A stretch of DNA of 11,107 nt from assembly GCF_946477055.1 (NCBI RefSeq), contig NZ_CAMKXG010000106.1:1-11107 (forward strand). The letters run 5' to 3'. Positions within the stretch are counted from its first letter, which is position 1. Every line of letters starts with the position of its first letter. A program made the translations under genes and the position numbers. Positions 1 through 6,211 of this stretch are shown here, in pieces. Under the pieces are notes generated by a model. It saw only the letters and a program-made list of their open reading frames with translations. It did no database searches and was not told the DNA's origin. Source of the DNA: Lonsdalea britannica. Its GTDB lineage: Bacteria; Pseudomonadota; Gammaproteobacteria; Enterobacterales; Enterobacteriaceae.

Positions 1-496
1 GAAAGTTGTTCAGGATGCCGTTTTCCTTCAGTATCCCCATCCACGCATAAACCCGGATCAGGAACGACGTCCACGACGGCAGGATCACCAGCAGCAACAG
101 AATATTGCGAGTCGACGGCTTGCTGTGCGCGACCGCCCAGGCTAGCGGATAGCCTAGCAGCAGACACAGTAGCGTCGAAATCGCCGCAACCTGCAACGAC
201 TGGAGATAAGCCTCGATGTACAGCGGGTCAGCCAGCAGCTGCAAATAGTTGCCGATGTTCAGCGCGAGGTTCAGCGTTCCATCGGCCCATGTCATCAGGT
301 CCGTATACGGCGGCACCGTCCGCGCCATTTCCGACAGACTGATTTTGAAGACAATCAGGAACGGCAGCATGAACAGACACAGCAGCCAAAAATACGGCAG
401 CGCGATCACCACTTTGTGTCCATGCAGCATCCGCCAGCGCCTGAGCAGGCCGACGGTTTTTCCCGTTGTCTGATGTTGTTCAGATAAGGTCGTCAT
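1..496 (-). CDS. potH: Putrescine ABC transporter permease PotH (partial, C-terminus outside window)
   Basis: First of the two inner-membrane permease subunits of the PotFGHI putrescine importer. Reading the minus strand from the ATG at 496, 165 codons are open to the window edge; E. coli PotH has about 317 residues, so roughly the N-terminal half is present. The translation matches E. coli PotH closely from memory: a polar N-terminus, a first membrane helix near residues 30-50 (ALPYFWLLCLFMLPFLIVF), then the conserved stretches PPYTDLMTWADGTLN, YLQSLQVAAISTLLCLLLGY and LAWAVAHSKPSTRNILLLLV. The segment from about residue 105 is the start of the binding-protein-dependent permease domain; the EAA loop that docks on PotG lies outside. 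A GGAG ribosome site lies 9 bases before the ATG, and the gap to potG is only 18 bases, so the two are cotranscribed. potI would be expected further left. Confidence 0.96.
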   Translation of the reverse strand, partial: MTTLSEQHQTTGKTVGLLRRWRMLHGHKVVIALPYFWLLCLFMLPFLIVFKISLSEMARTVPPYTDLMTWADGTLNLALNIGNYLQLLADPLYIEAYLQSLQVAAISTLLCLLLGYPLAWAVAHSKPSTRNILLLLVILPSWTSFLIRVYAWMGILKENGILNNF

Positions 497-514
497 TGAT
501 GTGTGCTCCCCTTG

Positions 515-1648
515 CTACACCGTCAGCACCACACAGCTGTCCGCATCCCAGCACAATTGCACTTCATCACCCCACGTCGGCGCATTTTTGCGATAGCGAT
601 AGGCGTTCTGCAACTGAGCGCTGATGATCTGCCCGCTTTGAAGGCGAACGTGGTAAATCGACAAATCGCCCAGATAAGCGATGTGGACGACCTCACCCAC
701 CGCGAAGTTGCAGCCGTCTTCCGGCACGTTTTCGCACAGCATGATTTTTTCCGGGCGCAGCGCGATGGACACCGGTACGCCGTCCACGACCGAGACGTCG
801 GAAGCCACTTTGAGCGGATGCACCAGCCCCGGGCTTTGCACGATAAACGCATCGTCCTGACGCTCCTGCAACAGCCCTTCAAACATATTCACCGATCCGA
901 TGAACTCCGCGCTGAACCGGGTTGTCGGATTCTCGTAAATCTCTTCCGGCTCGCCGATCTGTACAAACTTGCCGCGGTTCATGATCGCGATACGCCCTGC
1001 CATCGTCATCGCTTCTTCCTGATCGTGGGTGACCATGACACACGTCACGCCAACGCGATCCAGAATATCGACGACTTCGAGCTGCATGCGGTCGCGCAGC
1101 TTTTTGTCCAGCGCGCCCATCGGTTCATCCAGCAGCAGCAGCTTCGGACGTTTCGAGAGGCTGCGCGCCAATGCGACTCGCTGACGCTGACCGCCGGAAA
1201 GCTGATGCGGCTTGCGGTTGGCGAACTCCTGCATATGCACCAGCGACAACATTTCCGCCACGCGATCTTTGATCTCGCCGCGTGACAGCTTGTCCTGCTT
1301 GAGGCCAAACGCGATGTTTTTCTCCACGGACATGTGGGGGAACAGCGCATAAGACTGGAACATCATATTGATAGGACGCAGATAGGGCGGCACTAGCGAC
1401 AGATCCTGGCCGTCCAACATGATTTGCCCCTGCGTCGGGCGTTCGAAACCGGCCAACATACGCAGCAGCGTAGATTTACCGCAGCCAGACGCACCGAGCA
1501 GAGCGAAGAGTTCACCCTTGTAGATGGTCAGGCTGACGTCATCGACGGCCAGTTGTCCGTCGTAGGATTTGGTCAGATTGCGGACCTCCAGCAACGGAGT
1601 GGCCGCCTTTTGGGTTTTAGGCTGAGGGCGGGAAATCGCTTCGTTCAC
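515..1648 (-). CDS. potG: Putrescine ABC transporter ATP-binding protein PotG
   Basis: Cytoplasmic ATPase that powers putrescine import by PotFGHI. Counted from the GTG start the protein has 377 residues, the same as E. coli PotG. ABC motifs are intact: Walker [10 protein letters not shown] (52-60), Q-loop Gln98, signature LSGGQ (150-154), Walker B LLLLDEP (170-176), H-loop His208 in VTHDQEE. The C-terminal third (from about 270) is the TOBE-type domain typical of polyamine and spermidine ATPases ([23 protein letters not shown]). The frame stays open 22 codons upstream to an ATG at 1714, but GTG 1648 is preferred: it has a GGAGAG site 8 bases upstream, it begins the block matching E. coli ([13 protein letters not shown]), and the longer start would run into the potF-potG palindrome. 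It lies 109 bases after potF and 18 before potH. Confidence 0.96.
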   Translation of the reverse strand: MNEAISRPQPKTQKAATPLLEVRNLTKSYDGQLAVDDVSLTIYKGELFALLGASGCGKSTLLRMLAGFERPTQGQIMLDGQDLSLVPPYLRPINMMFQSYALFPHMSVEKNIAFGLKQDKLSRGEIKDRVAEMLSLVHMQEFANRKPHQLSGGQRQRVALARSLSKRPKLLLLDEPMGALDKKLRDRMQLEVVDILDRVGVTCVMVTHDQEEAMTMAGRIAIMNRGKFVQIGEPEEIYENPTTRFSAEFIGSVNMFEGLLQERQDDAFIVQSPGLVHPLKVASDVSVVDGVPVSIALRPEKIMLCENVPEDGCNFAVGEVVHIAYLGDLSIYHVRLQSGQIISAQLQNAYRYRKNAPTWGDEVQLCWDADSCVVLTV

Positions 1649-1709
1649 AAATAATGCTCTCCGGCAGAAGCAAGATACATCACAGTCTCCGGACTGCGAC
1701 AGATGAAGG

Positions 1710-1741
1710 GGCAATCAGGCGAACGTCGCCGCCTGATTGCC
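1710..1741 (-). promoter_or_regulatory. Palindrome in the potF-potG spacer (RNA stem-loop)
   Basis: An 11-bp perfect inverted repeat (GGCAATCAGGC at 1710-1720, GCCTGATTGCC at 1731-1741) with a 10-base loop lies 16 bases after the potF stop codon. On the transcribed strand it is followed by CCTTCATCTG, with no U tract, so it does not look like a complete intrinsic terminator. Stem-loops after the binding-protein gene of ABC operons commonly protect the upstream mRNA or cause partial termination, giving more binding protein than membrane subunits; that role here is inference. Confidence 0.6.
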
Positions 1742-1757
1742 AAGGTCAGAATGGCCG

Positions 1758-2867
1758 TTATTTACCGCTTTTGACCTTGGTCCACGAACGGGTGATCACG
1801 CGATCGATTTTCGGGGACTGTACTTTTAACGTAAACAGCTTGGCGCGAACGTCGGCCGGCGGGTAAATGCCCGGATTATTTTTGACATCGTCTTTCACCA
1901 GCGGCAAGGACGCCTTGTTCGGGTTAGCGTAATAGACATAGTTGGTAACCCCGGCGATCACATCCGGTTTCAGCAGATAGTTGAGGAACGCATAGGCTTC
2001 ATCCAGATTTTTGGCATCTTTCGGGATCGCCAGCACGTCGAAGAAGGCCAGCGCGCCCTCTTTCGGGATGCTGTAGCCGATATTGATGCCGTTTTTCGCC
2101 TCTTTGGCGCGGTTTGACGCCTGCATCACATCCCCAGCCCAGCCAATCGCGACGCAAATATCGCCGTTAGCCAGATCGTTGATGTATTGCGAGGAGTGGA
2201 AGTAGCGAATGCTCGGACGCAGCTTCAGCAGCAGGTCGTTGGCGGATTGCGTGTAGTCGCTCTCTTTGGTGCTGTTAGGATCTTTACCCTGATAATTCAG
2301 CACGGTGGCATAGATTTCCGCCGGGGCGTCGAGGAAGGAAACACCGCAACTTTTCAGTTTTTCCAGGTTTTCAGGCTTCAGCACCAGATCCCAGCTGTCC
2401 ACCGGGGCGTCTTTGCCCAGCACCGCTTTGACTTTGTCGACGTTGTAGCCAATACCGGTGGTCGCCCACAGATACGGCACCGCGTATTGATGACCCGGAT
2501 CGTGAGGTTCGATCAGTTTCATCAACTCAGGATCGAGGTTTTGGTAGTTCGGCAGTCGGCTCTTATCGAGCGGCTGGAAAATTCCCGCGCTCAGTTGGCG
2601 CTCCAGGAAGCTGGCAGAAGGCACGACCAGATCGAAGCCGGTGCTGCCTGCCATCAGTTTGCCTTCCAGCAGTTCGTTGGAGTCGAACACGTCATAAACG
2701 ACTTTGATGCCCGACTCTTTCTGGAAATTCTGCAGCGTGTCCGGCGCGATATAGTCAGACCAGTTGTAGACATGCAGCGTTTTATCTTCCGCCAATGCTG
2801 TGGCGGACGCCGCCATCAGCACGCTGGCAACCACACCCGACAACCATTTTTTACGTTGGGTGAACAT
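1758..2867 (-). CDS. potF: Putrescine-binding periplasmic protein PotF
   Basis: Periplasmic substrate-binding protein that delivers putrescine to the PotGHI membrane complex. It has 369 residues (E. coli 370). The N-terminus is a signal peptide: KK at 6-7, a hydrophobic core (LSGVVASVLMAASATALA) and a likely cut after Ala26 (ALA|ED). Residues known to line the E. coli putrescine site are all present with an offset of one: Trp36, Ser37, Asp38, Tyr39, Ser84, Glu184, Trp243, Asp246, Phe275, Asp277 and Tyr313. Putrescine specificity is therefore well supported. The start has a GGAGGA site about 10 bases upstream and gives the full signal peptide. It is the first gene of potF-potG-potH, with 379 bases to ybjN upstream, so the operon promoter should lie in that gap. 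The 3' end overlaps one arm of a second inverted repeat (CCAAGGTCA 1740-1748, TGACCTTGG 1772-1780) that spans the stop codon. Confidence 0.97.
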   Translation of the reverse strand: MFTQRKKWLSGVVASVLMAASATALAEDKTLHVYNWSDYIAPDTLQNFQKESGIKVVYDVFDSNELLEGKLMAGSTGFDLVVPSASFLERQLSAGIFQPLDKSRLPNYQNLDPELMKLIEPHDPGHQYAVPYLWATTGIGYNVDKVKAVLGKDAPVDSWDLVLKPENLEKLKSCGVSFLDAPAEIYATVLNYQGKDPNSTKESDYTQSANDLLLKLRPSIRYFHSSQYINDLANGDICVAIGWAGDVMQASNRAKEAKNGINIGYSIPKEGALAFFDVLAIPKDAKNLDEAYAFLNYLLKPDVIAGVTNYVYYANPNKASLPLVKDDVKNNPGIYPPADVRAKLFTLKVQSPKIDRVITRSWTKVKSGK

Positions 2868-3246
2868 ATCCGTTCATTCCTCCATCTCAGGGGATAATTA
2901 GGATTGACTGTGCATCTATCGATAACGCGAGTGTGTCGACCAGGGCAGCATTCGCAATGTGTTTTCATCGACTTGCGTCAGAATTCAGTATAGCGAATGA
3001 CCGTCGGAACACGGCGGACCGCAGGCATAACTGCCGCTTTAAAGCATAACCGGACTGAACTGGAGGCACCATAGAGGGGGAGTAAAACCGGGGTTTATGA
3101 ATGATTTAGGGGTATTTGGTTGATACTGCTCGGCCAATGTCGCCTAAATGCCGTGGAATATATGGCAAATAGGCGAAAAAGCTAAAATAAAACTCGGAGG
3201 GTCAAAAATAAGAAAATGCGATGGTATTGACTGATTAATAACACGA
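2868..3246 (-). other. Intergenic region upstream of potF; no gene seen
   Basis: This 379-base, AT-rich gap should carry the potF operon promoter and the end of the ybjN transcript. I see no coding frame worth keeping. A TATACT hexamer occurs on the minus strand at 2987-2992 but has no good -35 at 15-18 bases, so it is only a weak candidate. In E. coli the pot genes here are linked to NtrC/sigma-54 control; no GG-N10-GC sigma-54 core was found, although a TGGTGCC half-site resembling half of an NtrC box occurs at 3064-3070. No intrinsic terminator for ybjN is evident. Confidence 0.5.
3141..3175. repeat. Imperfect inverted repeat upstream of potF
   Basis: CGCCTAAATGCC (3141-3152) and GGCAAATAGGCG (3164-3175) form 12-base arms with 10 matching positions and two central mismatches, separated by 11 bases. 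No U tract follows on either strand, so it is not a classical terminator. It sits about 270 bases before the potF start and 72 bases after the ybjN stop, and could be an operator or an RNA structure at the 3' end of ybjN. Confidence 0.45.
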
Positions 3247-3726
3247 TCAATGAAGGCTGGGCGCGATAGCACGACTAGCAGGACTCTCTTCTTCATCACC
3301 GATAAACAGCAGATTGTTTGCACCTGCTTCCATAATCACCATCGACGTTTGTTCTTCGGCCTGCTGCATAAAGTAACGGAACTGCTCCAGACTGATCCCC
3401 GCCCCTGCGCTAAAGGTCTGGCAGGCGATCAGCTTCGGCAGGTTGTCGTCCTGAATGTCCAGAAATACCTTGGCCGTCAGAGAACTGGCGTTGGTCTGGC
3501 TCAGGTCGCCCACCAGCGGGATCAGTGCCGTCGGCTTCACTTCCGCCAACGCGGAAAACACGATGACCTTATCGACGATATCGACCTTGGCATCAAAAAT
3601 GCCGTCGAAATTTTGCATATGCGGTAAATGCAGCGCTTCACAGGAGTCACATTCGAAATAAATGATGCCCAGTTGATCCAGCCACCGCCGTAGCACATTC
3701 AAATCAGGGACGATGATTGAATCCAT
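3247..3726 (-). CDS. ybjN: YbjN/AmyR family regulator
   Basis: Small cytoplasmic protein of the YbjN family (159 residues; E. coli about 158). Conserved blocks match E. coli YbjN: a WLDQLGIIYFECDSCEALHLPHMQNFDG-like N-terminal segment, the INASSLT-like stretch (here TNASSLTAKVFLDIQDDNLPK), and EEQTSMVIMEA near the C-terminus. The molecular mechanism of the family is not known. In E. coli, changed YbjN levels affect motility, biofilm and stress traits, and the Erwinia amylovora ortholog AmyR lowers amylovoran exopolysaccharide and virulence. If the host is a plant pathogen, this is the gene here most likely to affect virulence (inference). I chose ATG 3726 rather than ATG 3741: it has a GAGG site 9 bases upstream and matches the E. 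coli N-terminus, whereas the upstream ATG has only a weak site. The gene stands alone between two long gaps, with potF starting 379 bases further on. Confidence 0.93.
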   Translation of the reverse strand: MDSIIVPDLNVLRRWLDQLGIIYFECDSCEALHLPHMQNFDGIFDAKVDIVDKVIVFSALAEVKPTALIPLVGDLSQTNASSLTAKVFLDIQDDNLPKLIACQTFSAGAGISLEQFRYFMQQAEEQTSMVIMEAGANNLLFIGDEEESPASRAIAPSLH

Positions 3727-3808
3727 ATAAACTTGCCTCATTACTTACCCATCAGTGAAAAAAAACACCGGCCCGCCAGACTATCGTGCGCGAATGCCCT
3801 CTATCAAC

Positions 3809-3834
3809 GTCCCGCCGGTAGAATCGGCGGCGAC
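3809..3834 (-). repeat. GC-rich stem-loop in the ybjN upstream region
   Basis: GTC-CCGCCG (3809-3817) pairs with CGGCGG-(C)-GAC (3825-3834) around a 7-base loop, giving a 9-bp stem with one bulged base. It lies about 85 bases before the ybjN start. No U tract follows directly on either strand, so it is more likely a leader RNA structure than a terminator. Confidence 0.45.
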
Positions 3835-3966
3835 AGAACCAGGCCTGCGCATCAGCTTGCGGGAAGTGACGTACAACCACCGGGCAGTCGAACAACAACG
3901 ACGGCGCAAAACGGGTTGAGCGCTATCGCCTATTCGCTGCCTGACACGGTGCCCGAACGCGAGTCT

Positions 3967-3975
3967 AGTATATCA
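3967..3975 (-). promoter_or_regulatory. Extended -10 promoter candidate for ybjN
   Basis: On the minus strand this reads TGATATACT, an extended -10 element (TGn followed by TATACT, five of six to TATAAT). Such promoters can work without a -35, and none is apparent. Transcription would begin near 3960, giving ybjN a leader of about 235 bases. Confidence 0.45.
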
Positions 3976-4152
3976 AGAGCGACACCGCCGAGTCCCCCTG
4001 TTTTTGCCGTTCGCCGGGTCGGCTTCTCGTTGAGCGGTCCTCATTGCCACTGGAAATCGCTTAGTGCGCGACGTTCGCCTGCCTGCCTTGGCGTTTGCGC
4101 CCCACAGGCCGTCGGAGAAAAGCGCCCGGATTCAGACCGCACACCGCTCGCG

Positions 4153-4875
4153 TCAGCGTTTAATCCATCCCTGAGAGTGCAGGTAATTCAACATGAACGG
4201 ACGTTGCTCTTGCGCCAGCGCTTTTCGGACATGGTCGCTCCAGCTGCCGCTGTGCTTGTTGTCGCCGCGCTGCTGGTAATATTCCGTCAGCTGCTGGTCA
4301 TACTTCTCCAACACGCTTTTATCCATCGGCGCGTAGGTATTTTCATGGATCACCAGCTCAGCAGGCAGACGCGGTTTTTGACCCGGCTGGGCCGCCGGAT
4401 AGCCCAGGCACAGGCCGAACAACGGCAGCACCTGCTCAGGCAGTTCCAGCAACGCCGTGACCTCCGCAATATGGTTGCGGATTCCGCCAATGTACACGCC
4501 GCCTAACCCGAGTGACTCCGCCGCCACCAGCGCATTCTGCGCCATAATGGCGGTGTCGACGCAGCCCAGCAGCAGCTGCTCCGCCAGCCCCACTTCCGCT
4601 TCCGGGAAGATTTGCAGGTGACGATTGAAGTCCGCGCAAAACACCCAGAACTCCGGCGCCTGCGCCACATACGCCTGACCACCGCTCAATGTTACCAGCG
4701 CCTGACGAGACGCATTGTCGGTGATGCGAATCAGGGAGACACATTGCAACATGCTGGAGGTCGAGGCGCTTCGGGCGGACTGAAAAATGGCCTGACGTTG
4801 GTCATCGGTCAGCGGTTGGTCGGTAAACTGGCGAATGGAGCGGTGATGACAGAGTAAATCGATAGTGGGAGTCAC
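4153..4875 (-). CDS. nfsA: Oxygen-insensitive NADPH nitroreductase NfsA
   Basis: FMN-dependent cytoplasmic reductase that carries out two-electron NADPH reduction of nitroaromatics, quinones and related compounds. Counted from the GTG start it has 240 residues, as in E. coli. Recognisable features are the N-terminal HRS (11-13), the Ser/Thr-rich FMN-phosphate region (SARSASTSS, 33-41), Lys167 in the KPRLP stretch, GLGGVYIGGIRN (123-134), PLFGLCLG (151-158), and Arg203 and Arg225, the positions associated with NADPH binding in the E. coli enzyme. The GTG at 4875 is chosen because an AAGGA site lies 8 bases upstream and it begins exactly at the family N-terminus (TPTIDLLCHHRS); the frame continues 14 codons upstream to an ATG with no homology. 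In E. coli nfsA follows ybjC and precedes rimK in a SoxS-responsive unit. Here both neighbours are missing and the gene is divergent from grxA. Confidence 0.96.
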   Translation of the reverse strand: MTPTIDLLCHHRSIRQFTDQPLTDDQRQAIFQSARSASTSSMLQCVSLIRITDNASRQALVTLSGGQAYVAQAPEFWVFCADFNRHLQIFPEAEVGLAEQLLLGCVDTAIMAQNALVAAESLGLGGVYIGGIRNHIAEVTALLELPEQVLPLFGLCLGYPAAQPGQKPRLPAELVIHENTYAPMDKSVLEKYDQQLTEYYQQRGDNKHSGSWSDHVRKALAQEQRPFMLNYLHSQGWIKR

Positions 4876-4981
4876 AATGGCGATCCTTACGCGTGATGAA
4901 AGTAGCTGACGCGCCAATGGACAGCGATGGGCGCGGCAATCGACAGAGACAATGGCGACAGCGGGCGTCGCTCAGCCCACA

Positions 4982-5009
4982 ATTATAAGACAGCTTGCCC
5001 GGCTCACAA
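4982..5009 (-). promoter_or_regulatory. Sigma-70 promoter candidate for nfsA
   Basis: On the minus strand, TTGTGA (5004-5009; four of six to TTGACA) lies 16 bases before a perfect TATAAT (4982-4987). Transcription would start near 4975, about 100 bases before the nfsA GTG. I did not find a clear SoxS box, so redox induction is not shown by the sequence. Confidence 0.55.
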
Positions 5010-5039
5010 CGGAGAGCATCGGACTTCTTGGCGGCACTG

Positions 5040-5105
5040 ATAGCCTGAGGGCATCAATACGACAGGCAATGACTGCTTTTTATTGCGTTTTCGTCCGGGC
5101 ATAGT
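5040..5105 (+). promoter_or_regulatory. grxA promoter with possible OxyR site
   Basis: E. coli grxA is activated by OxyR, which binds four ATAG/CTAT-type elements spaced by seven bases, next to poor -35 sequences. Here ATAG (5040-5043), GCAT (5051-5054), ACAG (5062-5065) and CTGC (5073-5076) have that spacing and match 11 of 16 positions. They end right before a poor -35 (TTTTTA, 5077-5082) and a CATAGT -10 (5100-5105) with a 17-base spacer. The start would be near 5112, 35 bases before grxA. The position fits OxyR activation, but the half-site matches are weak. Confidence 0.35.
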
Positions 5106-5146
5106 AAAAGGGTTGGCTAAATTTGAGATTGAATGAAGGAGTGAGC

Positions 5147-5410
5147 ATGTTTGCTGTAATTTTCGGACGTCCTGGTTGCCCTTATTGTGTACGCGCCAAA
5201 GAACTGGCGGAAAAACTGACCGCTCAGCGCGATGACTTCAGCTATCGCTACGTTGATATTCAGGAGGAAGGGATCACCAAAGCAGACCTGTCAAAAACCG
5301 TCGGTAAACCGGTGGAAACCGTTCCGCAGATTTTCCTGGATGAGCAGCACATCGGCGGCTGCACGGATTTTGAAGCTTATGCGAAAGAACATCTGAATCT
5401 GTTCAAGTGA
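5147..5410 (+). CDS. grxA: Glutaredoxin 1 GrxA
   Basis: Small cytoplasmic dithiol oxidoreductase that uses glutathione to reduce disulfides in proteins such as ribonucleotide reductase, and in E. coli to switch OxyR off. It has 87 residues (E. coli 85). The active site is Cys11-Pro-Tyr-Cys14 in GRPGCPYCVRAKELAEKL. The cis-proline loop TVP (58-60) and the GGCTD motif (70-74) that grips glutathione are both intact. ATG 5147 has an AAGGAG site 7 bases upstream and places the CPYC motif correctly; an upstream TTG at 5123 would swallow that site. The gene is monocistronic: it is divergent from nfsA, faces ybjM and ends in an intrinsic terminator. Confidence 0.97.
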   Translation: MFAVIFGRPGCPYCVRAKELAEKLTAQRDDFSYRYVDIQEEGITKADLSKTVGKPVETVPQIFLDEQHIGGCTDFEAYAKEHLNLFK

Positions 5411-5440
5411 CAACGTCACTTAATCGATAATTGATGAGAC

Positions 5441-5465
5441 AGAAGGCGCTTCACGCGCCTTTTTT
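5441..5465 (+). terminator. Intrinsic terminator of grxA
   Basis: A 7-bp perfect GC-rich stem (AAGGCGC 5443-5449, GCGCCTT 5455-5461) with a 5-base loop TTCAC runs straight into a T tract (5460-5465), 30 bases after the grxA stop. The complementary strand lacks a good T run, so it is less likely to end ybjM transcripts efficiently. Confidence 0.9.
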
Positions 5466-5531
5466 ACGCTCAGGGATCAGTCACCATCGAGACTTCGCTC
5501 TCTGCGAGGAAAGAAAAGCCCCCACGTTTCC

Positions 5532-5903
5532 TCAGCGAAAGAAGTGACGCATCACCGCCCTCAGAAACAGCAGCAGCAATCCACCCAGCAAAGTCCAGAA
5601 CACCGACACCACGACATACGCCAGATCCTGCCAGAATGACCCGCAAGACGCATGGCCTGCACGCAGCAGCCACAGACAGATGGGAACCGCCGTCAAGGCG
5701 CCAATTAGGGTGTAACGCATTCTGTCGCACCCCGTCAGATAGCTGGAGATCATACCCGGTAGCAAAAACAACAACATGCCCGGCTCGCCATTACCGCCCT
5801 GTACCGTCGTTACTTTGAACGACATCATTTTCTGACTGAGAAAAACCAGCGTAAACAACACCATACAACTGATTATCCCAATCCAACCTTTATTGTTTGC
5901 CAT
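5532..5903 (-). CDS. ybjM: Inner membrane protein YbjM
   Basis: Small integral inner-membrane protein of unknown function, 123 residues (E. coli YbjM 125). Four hydrophobic segments are visible: about 7-23, 43-56, 64-81 and 93-116. Identity with E. coli YbjM is moderate but recognisable in WIGIISCMVLF, GMLLFLLPGMISS and the SFWQDLAYVVVSVFWTLLGGLLLLF stretch. ATG 5903 is preferred, with AGAAGG about 7 bases upstream. The frame continues open to 6116, but that 71-residue extension is polar, unlike the family, and would destroy the membrane topology at the N-terminus. It is convergent with grxA and divergent from ybjL, as in E. coli. No substrate or partner can be proposed. Confidence 0.85.
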   Translation of the reverse strand: MANNKGWIGIISCMVLFTLVFLSQKMMSFKVTTVQGGNGEPGMLLFLLPGMISSYLTGCDRMRYTLIGALTAVPICLWLLRAGHASCGSFWQDLAYVVVSVFWTLLGGLLLLFLRAVMRHFFR

Positions 5904-5924
5904 GCTTCGCCTTCTCACTATAAA
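5897..5924 (+). promoter_or_regulatory. Sigma-70 promoter candidate over the ybjM start, plus strand
   Basis: TTGCCA (5897-5902, five of six to TTGACA) and TATAAA (5919-5924, five of six to TATAAT) lie 16 bases apart. No protein-coding gene follows directly, ybjL being about 290 bases away. It could serve the possible small RNA described at 5931, or ybjL with a long leader. Confidence 0.45.
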
Positions 5925-5930
5925 CAGGTG

Positions 5931-6018
5931 ACAATACCTTCCGACCTCGTCATAAAGCACAGGCCACCAATCATGGTATTTCCCTGATGTGCCAAGACGG
6001 TGCTCTTGGCGCGTTTTA
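5931..6018 (+). ncRNA. Candidate small RNA in the ybjM-ybjL divergent gap
   Basis: The promoter at 5897-5924 predicts a start near 5931. A stem-loop follows: GCCAAGA (5991-5997) and TCTTGGC (6004-6010) with a 6-base loop, extendable by a wobble and a G-C pair. It is followed by GCG and then TTTT (6014-6017), resembling a short intrinsic terminator. The implied transcript of about 88 bases has no start codon with a ribosome site and is antisense to the ybjM leader. AATACC (5934-5939) and GGTATT (5975-5980) could close an additional helix. The T tract is short, and the same hairpin could instead be a leader structure of ybjM on the other strand. No known small RNA family was recognised. Confidence 0.3.
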
Positions 6019-6152
6019 TCTGCATACACAGCTGGTTGTAACGCAAATAAACTTCTAGAATAGCGACCGCCACACCAATCATTACAGACACGGCTGATTC
6101 CCTTCATTTCATGCAACTCTGCTGTCGACGCCAGCGTCCTTGTAATGGAGTA

Positions 6153-6167
6153 AATTTAGCCTAAATT
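6153..6167. promoter_or_regulatory. Short AT-rich palindrome upstream of ybjL
   Basis: AATTTAG and CTAAATT flank a single C, 45 bases before the ybjL start. It is the only clear dyad in the immediate ybjL upstream region, is a plausible operator, and has no family assignment. The region around it lacks a convincing -35/-10 pair. Confidence 0.3.
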
Positions 6168-6211
6168 ACTTTTATATCAAGAACTTAATAGTAAAAAATA
6201 AGTTGCATCCC

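Larger units (their letters stand above)
3727..4152 (-). other. Long gap between nfsA and ybjN in the place of rimK
   Basis: In E. coli rimK (about 300 codons) lies between nfsA and ybjN. Here only 426 bases remain. The minus strand was translated by eye and no RimK block, such as its ATP-grasp C-terminus, was recognised, so rimK appears absent rather than frameshifted. The gap contains an extended -10 promoter, a GC-rich hairpin and an eight-T run on the minus strand (3758-3765), consistent with a long structured leader for ybjN or a separate small RNA. A plus-strand open frame runs across the gap into nfsA antisense; I do not accept it as a gene. Confidence 0.6.

Noticed and set aside
503..1285. 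Open frame of 260 codons on the plus strand
   Set aside because: It is antisense to potG, whose reading is conserved over its whole length; the His/Arg/Gln-rich product is typical of a shadow frame and has no ribosome site or homology.
2187..2897. Open frame of 236 codons on the plus strand
   Set aside because: It is antisense to potF and crosses its ribosome site and start; no recognisable domain.
3758..3765. Eight-T run on the minus strand as an intrinsic terminator of nfsA
   Set aside because: Only a 6-bp ACCGGC/GCCGGT pairing with a loop of about 40 bases precedes it, and it lies almost 400 bases after nfsA; kept only as part of the structured gap.
3733..4506. Open frame of 257 codons on the plus strand spanning the rimK gap and the nfsA 3' half
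   Set aside because: Low-complexity Arg/Pro/Ser-rich product, no credible ribosome site, and its second half is antisense to conserved nfsA codons.
5904..6116. 71-residue N-terminal extension of YbjM
   Set aside because: Polar sequence unlike the YbjM family; the start at 5903 has a ribosome site and gives the usual length and topology.
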